Assembly (NCBI GenBank): GCA_028713285.1
Contig: JAQTOP010000009.1
Coordinates: 1 to 64,000, forward strand
Reading direction: 5' to 3'
DNA: 64,000 bases
Source of the DNA: Terrimicrobiaceae bacterium
GTDB taxonomy: Bacteria; Verrucomicrobiota; Verrucomicrobiia; Chthoniobacterales; JAATET01
Positions 59,735 to 64,000 of the stretch are shown here, one piece after another (position 1 is the first letter of the stretch; each line of letters opens with the position of its first letter). The translations under genes were made by a program, and so were the position numbers. The notes under the pieces were generated by a model, which searched no databases, was not told the origin of the DNA, and saw nothing but the letters and a program-made list of their open reading frames with translations.

Positions 59735-62335
59735 TCAGGGGTTGATAATATCCCATTCTGGTTTGATCAGTAAAATGGGAGCTTCAGGGGTTTCCTGGTA
59801 ATACATGAGCCTCTTTTTGGCGTCCGAGTTAGGAAGAAACGTGGGATTCGGTTGCCCATTAGATAATGTTCGTTCGTTCGAATGTTCGAGCTTGAATAGA
59901 TGCCCTATCTCATGCGCCGCAACATTTAACATGTCCCACGAGCCATCTCGCATAAAAGTGAGCTTTTGACTATCCGCGGCGTGAGTAGCGCCTAAAACAT
60001 TGTGGCTGAAGACTCCATTTCTGCCACTTATGAAATCCTTAACATAATAAACATGATAGGGCTCCCCTCGGTTTATTATGATTTTGTCTTCTTCATATGA
60101 AGTGACACCATTCGCGTCCAAGACATCCAACAGCTTGTTTTTATTGAGATCGTAATTGGCCGTAATCGCGTCTCCCTCAACTACGTTAACGTAAGTGTTG
60201 GTCTGAATGCCGAAAACCCTATCCAGATAGGCTTTTAACGTCGCCGAGGAAGGTTTGCCGGTGGGGGATATGTCTTTGTGGATTCCATTTCCAAATGGAA
60301 TGACTTCTTCATCATGACTATCACAATGGGTATCACTGACCCCATCTGGACCTGTCGTGACAGTATTACCGTCGCTGACATCATCGTTACCTGGCACACT
60401 CCAGAGCACGCTACTCTTCTTTCGAATGCAGACTTGACCTGCAATGCCCTCTCCAGGTTGAAGCGGCATATAATCGGTCGGGCCATATCGTTGAGTCACT
60501 GCATGTATTATGACGGTCTTGTTGGCTTGGTATTTTTTTACAGAAAGTTTTAGCCCCTCGGTTCCAAAGGCCGTTCCGATGCCGATAACTACAGATGAAT
60601 CGTCTCCTAAAGTTGGACTGCTGACCGTGAGAGTTTCTGGCGATTGGTTTGTGTGATCTGGCGTCACCGTTGCCCCGCCAGGGCCGGGAACCACCTTAAA
60701 CTTAATTTCTAAATTCGCATTTGCGGGAGTAATAGCCTTTGTCCAATTCTGCTGATCCTTGGGAACCATAAGCCAATTAGGAACGCTTTCCCCATCGAAT
60801 CCCGAGGCAGGATTCACCTCTTTAAACTCATAGGGGACCAGCAGCAAAGCATGCTCATCGGAAGCCTTTTTTGCGGTGCCGACCAGGATGGCGTTTGTCG
60901 GGCTGATTCGGTTGATGGAAACATTCGACCATTCCTTGATATTCTTGCACAAGTCGGCAAGGGGGCGTTTGCGTCCGTTTCTCCAGATGGCATTCCCGAG
61001 CGGGATGACCAGATGATCGCTGATCGATCGCCCAGCCACCGCCGAAGCACCTGCGGAGGCCATGCCTTTGAGATCGAAGCTCACTGGGGCGCCGTTATTG
61101 TAACAGTAAAGTTTCGATGCAAAGAACGGCGATGCATAGGTGCCTGTGGCCAGCGTGCCTACAAAATATGGCCCTTCGCCCTGGCCGATTGTTGACGGGG
61201 TCAATCCGACTGCGTAGGTACAATTCGGGACGAGCAGCGGCGCGGTCGTCGGCGCGGCAATGAAGTAAACATCGTATCCATACAAGGCCGACGCGCTATA
61301 GGCATGCGCCATCATGGCACCCTGTGCGTTGGCTTCCACTGGGTTCAATTCCGTTTGAAAACCAATTGAGCCCTGGCTGTTAATCGGGCCTTGAGTCGAT
61401 GGATCCAAAGTCGATGGGGTCCCGTAAGTGACCCAGCCGCCGGAGTGACCATACTCGGCGCCTCCTCCGCTGGCGGGTATCACCCCCCAAGTATTCGCTC
61501 CCCAATAGGCACCTGGTGTCAATGTGCTCTCCAATGACGGTCCCGCGCTCGCCTTGTAAGCACTATAGGTGAAAACATGGCTATCATTCACCGAGCCCAG
61601 ACCATAGCCCACTTGGATACGAATTGGCACACCCTGTCTCGTATCCGCATGAGCAGCCGCGCCCGCGTAGGCAATCAGGTAATAACTATACAGAAATCCC
61701 GGAAGGAAGCTGGTATCGAGGATATACGGGATAGGCATGCCCGCAGAATGGTAATTGTCTGCAGATCCGTAATAGGGTATGGCCGCGTCGCCGCTTGCGA
61801 ACTGCCTAATCGAGGTTGTGCCGTTACTCTCGTCATTGGTAAACTGTTCGTCTTGCACTGAGTAGGTCGTTCCATCCTGCAAAGGGCCAATGCGTACATT
61901 GGCGCCAAGATCGCTTGTCATTCCATTCTCGAAGGCGTAGTAGCGCCGGCTGGAATGGCCGTTGATATCAACAATCCATCTCTCAAGCAAGACTTTCGCG
62001 CGGTCGTTCACGCCCTGGGGCGTACCTACATCCTTGGTCTTTCCCAAGTCGATCAAGACATAGTTGGTCTCCGGCGCGGCGGCAACTTTCATGGCCCCTT
62101 CGAGTGGGACGGCGTCCTCGCCATCCATGAGAAGATCGAAGTCGCTATAGGGATTATATGGATAGGTTTTACAAGCAGCCTCCGCGTCATTCGTCAGTCC
62201 GTCTCCGTCGGGGTCTTCATCGGAATATCTCGATCCGTGATCCGACTCTCTATCTCTAGCGTACGCCATCGGAGGGGCACACACTCCAACGAGTAATGTC
62301 AATGCGAGACAAGGCAATAGCCGGAAGTGAACCAT
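59735..62335 (-). CDS. Secreted metzincin-like metalloprotease
   Basis: 866 residues with a signal peptide (LALTLLVGVCAPPMAYA) and an acidic calcium-binding-like segment (YSDEDPDGDGLTNDAEAACK, about 37-56). A long unrecognised middle follows, and near residue 806 the zinc motif HEIGHLFKLEH (HExxHxxxxxH) with a later RLMYYQ that can serve as the Met-turn. These features define metzincins; the enzyme would cleave proteins or glycoproteins outside the cell. It lies between two other exported proteins on the same strand, with 7 and 1 bp gaps. Confidence 0.75.
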   Translation of the reverse strand: MVHFRLLPCLALTLLVGVCAPPMAYARDRESDHGSRYSDEDPDGDGLTNDAEAACKTYPYNPYSDFDLLMDGEDAVPLEGAMKVAAAPETNYVLIDLGKTKDVGTPQGVNDRAKVLLERWIVDINGHSSRRYYAFENGMTSDLGANVRIGPLQDGTTYSVQDEQFTNDESNGTTSIRQFASGDAAIPYYGSADNYHSAGMPIPYILDTSFLPGFLYSYYLIAYAGAAAHADTRQGVPIRIQVGYGLGSVNDSHVFTYSAYKASAGPSLESTLTPGAYWGANTWGVIPASGGGAEYGHSGGWVTYGTPSTLDPSTQGPINSQGSIGFQTELNPVEANAQGAMMAHAYSASALYGYDVYFIAAPTTAPLLVPNCTYAVGLTPSTIGQGEGPYFVGTLATGTYASPFFASKLYCYNNGAPVSFDLKGMASAGASAVAGRSISDHLVIPLGNAIWRNGRKRPLADLCKNIKEWSNVSINRISPTNAILVGTAKKASDEHALLLVPYEFKEVNPASGFDGESVPNWLMVPKDQQNWTKAITPANANLEIKFKVVPGPGGATVTPDHTNQSPETLTVSSPTLGDDSSVVIGIGTAFGTEGLKLSVKKYQANKTVIIHAVTQRYGPTDYMPLQPGEGIAGQVCIRKKSSVLWSVPGNDDVSDGNTVTTGPDGVSDTHCDSHDEEVIPFGNGIHKDISPTGKPSSATLKAYLDRVFGIQTNTYVNVVEGDAITANYDLNKNKLLDVLDANGVTSYEEDKIIINRGEPYHVYYVKDFISGRNGVFSHNVLGATHAADSQKLTFMRDGSWDMLNVAAHEIGHLFKLEHSNERTLSNGQPNPTFLPNSDAKKRLMYYQETPEAPILLIKPEWDIINP

Positions 62336-62342
62336 CGGAAAT

Positions 62343-63572
62343 CTACGGAGATGCGTCGTTATGAGAAATGATTCGATAGAAATAGACCAAGTCTGGAGCC
62401 AAGCCGGTATCGGTATAGGAGGTTGTATTTCGAGGTAGCGTTGCTACTCGAATCCAGCTATCGCCGTCTGCGGTGCGTTCCACATAGAAGGCCGTTTCAT
62501 TGTCCGAGCGGTCTTCCCAACGGACAAGAGCTTCGGTGGACCCGTGATCGCTGGTAATTTCGGGTTTCCCGGGCGCAATAGGATCGTTACCCGGATCGCC
62601 CACGGAGGCGGAAAATGTCACTTCGGCTGAGCCGTAAACGTTCGTTGATTGAGCTTTGACAGTGATGGTTATACCGCTTGCGGCCGGACCGGATGGCAAC
62701 GTCAGCGACACATAGTGGAGTCCGGGGCTCGTCATTCCAGAGGAAGACAGGGAACCGCCTCCGAGAGGGGGCATGAAAGATACGCCCCCTGTAGGCGATG
62801 GTGCACCGTTCGTGTTCGTAAGGTTGACAGTTAGTGGCTGAGAAAGTGTTTGTCCGGGCAGGTCCCCCTGGTTGTTCCCGGAAACGATCGTCAGTACAGG
62901 CGGTTGGCCGTTCCAGAAATCCGTTGGATCGGTATGTCCCAAGTATTCCTCCAAGTTCGACAGGCCGTCGTCGTCGGGGTCGGCATTGGGGTCGGTTCCG
63001 GCAAAATAGTAGTAGTTCTGCCACCATGTCGGCAGTTGGCCCGCCGGGGCGCCCAAGTCAAAACTAAACGCCATTTTGAGTTGGCCGACATTAGTTATCG
63101 CGTAATTTTCGGATGCCGGTGTGGCTTGGTTCCATGGATACGTGCCCGCGCCGGTGAATCCGTGCGCGACGAGATTGGCATGCGTGTCGTAGCCGGCTTC
63201 CAGCAAGCGGTCGTAAAACGGCTTCGCCACGGCCTTAAGCTGGCCCAAATTAATAGGTGCATAATTATCAGTGACGTTTATCGTGGAGAAGCCGCCCACC
63301 AGGGCGTCGATTGCGCTTCCCGCCCCGCCCGGTAAATTGGCGTCCAAATGCGCCTTCGCCTTCTTTGCGACGTTCTTCAATTGGCCCAGGTTCGCCGGGG
63401 CATAGTTATCGCTCACGGCGTGCGAGGCGTTCGGATCGATGATTTTCGTCTGGTCGTCCGTCCACCATGCCGGCTGCGCGGCAAACATCGCGCTGACCCA
63501 TGGCAATGCAATGGCGAGGCTCACGCAGAGACGCAAAGGCGCGGAGAATGAGGCGGGGCGGGCGACGTTCAT
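62343..63572 (-). CDS. Exported GQLK-repeat and fibronectin-type III protein
   Basis: 409 residues from ATG 63570-63572, signal peptide LCVSLAIALPWVSAMFA. Three repeats near the N-terminus share NYAPxNLGQLK: DNYAPANLGQLKNVAKKA, DNYAPINLGQLKAVAKPF and ENYAITNVGQLKMAF. A calcium-binding type-3-like loop follows (DPNADPDDDGLSNLEEYLG, about 195), then a beta-sandwich and a C-terminal fibronectin III domain (ALVRWEDRSDNETAFYVERT). The GQLK repeats occur in exported verrucomicrobial proteins as far as I know; function unknown. It lies 7 bp upstream of the metzincin-like gene, so an operon is likely. Confidence 0.75.
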   Translation of the reverse strand: MNVARPASFSAPLRLCVSLAIALPWVSAMFAAQPAWWTDDQTKIIDPNASHAVSDNYAPANLGQLKNVAKKAKAHLDANLPGGAGSAIDALVGGFSTINVTDNYAPINLGQLKAVAKPFYDRLLEAGYDTHANLVAHGFTGAGTYPWNQATPASENYAITNVGQLKMAFSFDLGAPAGQLPTWWQNYYYFAGTDPNADPDDDGLSNLEEYLGHTDPTDFWNGQPPVLTIVSGNNQGDLPGQTLSQPLTVNLTNTNGAPSPTGGVSFMPPLGGGSLSSSGMTSPGLHYVSLTLPSGPAASGITITVKAQSTNVYGSAEVTFSASVGDPGNDPIAPGKPEITSDHGSTEALVRWEDRSDNETAFYVERTADGDSWIRVATLPRNTTSYTDTGLAPDLVYFYRIISHNDASP

Positions 63573-63614
63573 TTTGGGGGTTTTTCCCTTCGCGGCTTTG
63601 CGTCTTCGCGTGAG
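63520..63614. repeat. Pair of inverted 27-mers between the GQLK-repeat and YadA-like genes
   Basis: CTCACGCAGAGACGCAAAGG at 63520 (27 bases to 63546) and the reverse complement of 63588-63614 agree at about 23 of 27 positions and are separated by 41 bases. The left arm lies inside the signal-peptide codons of the GQLK-repeat gene, and the right arm is 5 bases past the stop of the YadA-like gene. ACGCAGAGACGCAAAGGCGC-type sequences recur in many bacterial genomes. The pair could fold into a large hairpin and act as a terminator. Confidence 0.65.
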
Positions 63615-63618
63615 ACCC

Positions 63619-64000
63619 TTAGTCCCCGTTGCCGTTTCCAAACTCGCCCATCACGATGTCGCCCTGGCGCTTCGCCATTTTGATTGCGCCATTCTTATAG
63701 ACGACGAGCGCGGAGGATCGGGCGTTATCGGCCGTTCCGTTGCCGATCTCGAAGAGCGGGTCGGTGGCCACCCAGGACCAAGAGTCGCCCCCGCCGACAT
63801 TGTAGCAGCCGACAGCGAAGGAGCTATAGGCGTCGGCTCTGGTCGAATATCCAATGGCCGCCGCGTTGTAGCCATTTGCAAAGTTATTGGAGCCGATGGC
63901 TATCCCATTATACCAAGCCCAGTTGCCGTAGCCGATGGCAACGGACGATCCCATGTAGGCGCTTGAAGGGCCGATTGCAACCGCATTCGTATCATCGGTA
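63619..64000 (-). CDS. YadA-head-like repeat protein, 5' end outside window
   Basis: The minus-strand frame is open from the right edge to the stop at 63619-63621 (127 codons visible). It shows the left-handed beta-roll repeats of trimeric autotransporter adhesin heads: AVAIGPSSAYMGSSVAIGYG, NGIAIGSNNFANGYNAAAIG, ADAYSSFAVGCYNVGGG. It ends with a short tail (GAIKMAKRQGDIVMGEFGN) and has no membrane anchor domain, unlike true YadA proteins. Probably the end of a longer exported protein; surface or phage-tail-like function cannot be told from this fragment. Confidence 0.7.
   Translation of the reverse strand, partial: TDDTNAVAIGPSSAYMGSSVAIGYGNWAWYNGIAIGSNNFANGYNAAAIGYSTRADAYSSFAVGCYNVGGGDSWSWVATDPLFEIGNGTADNARSSALVVYKNGAIKMAKRQGDIVMGEFGNGNGD

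Noticed and set aside
1-64000. tRNA or rRNA genes
   Set aside because: No TPsiC-arm-like GGTTCGAATCC sequence in cloverleaf context or rRNA core sequence was noticed; a covariance-model scan would be decisive.

Overview
The window is a GC-rich bacterial chromosome segment that fits Verrucomicrobiota, probably a soil or freshwater polysaccharide degrader. This is inferred from gene content: NYAPxNLGQLK-repeat secreted proteins, a DUF6580 membrane protein, many AraC-type regulators, stand-alone sugar-acid enzymes, a long RAYT transposase and many secreted beta-helix or repeat proteins. No rRNA, tRNA, CRISPR array or replication origin was seen.

Layout. (1) 1-6.9 kb, minus strand: a RIC/ScdA iron-sulfur repair protein cut by the window edge, a CxxCxxCC protein, a DUF3300 protein with a 117-bp tandem repeat, a transglutaminase-like protein, a DUF885 peptidase-like protein and an unknown exported protein. 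(2) 7.0-15.9 kb, plus strand: ald, proA, acylphosphatase, an ABC ATPase without an adjacent permease, bioD, then a complete ATPase/FtsX permease/HlyD exporter and a YbaY-like lipoprotein. (3) 15.9-27.4 kb, plus strand: a tightly overlapping catabolic operon with sialate O-acetylesterase, creatininase-family protein, Gfo/Idh/MocA oxidoreductase, two enolase-superfamily acid-sugar dehydratases, a mutarotase-like protein, SGNH hydrolase, KDG-kinase-like PfkB enzyme, an N-terminally truncated dehydrogenase and an unexported GH9 enzyme. It reads as sugar-acid breakdown through 2-keto-3-deoxy acids. (4) 27.4-28.7 kb: hairpins, a MazF-type toxin with its antitoxin, and a decayed gene.

(5) 28.7-45.5 kb is the most interesting part, a corrinoid-dependent methyl-transfer locus. 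It holds an MtaB-like substrate:corrinoid methyltransferase, its MtaC-like corrinoid protein, a stand-alone MetH-N-type homocysteine methyltransferase, four UroD/MtaA-family proteins with different metal ligands, the corrinoid-activating protein RACo, a DUF1638 protein, a DUF6580 membrane protein, one intact and one broken phytanoyl-CoA-dioxygenase-like gene, a membrane desaturase/hydroxylase and four AraC regulators. A reasonable model is that methyl groups from methanol or methoxylated compounds pass through MtaB to MtaC and then to homocysteine, with RACo rescuing oxidised corrinoid. The substrate cannot be read from sequence. (6) 45.6-49.5 kb: a polyamine-type ABC importer (potD-B-C-A order) whose first permease gene is frameshifted.

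(7) 49.5-64 kb: a 1366-residue membrane protein, a tiny basic protein, a tandem pectate-lyase-like beta-helix protein, a RAYT transposase flanked by inverted 25-mers, and a more AT-rich block of exported proteins: a C-terminally anchored protein, a metzincin-like protease, a GQLK-repeat/FnIII protein and a YadA-head-like protein cut by the right edge.
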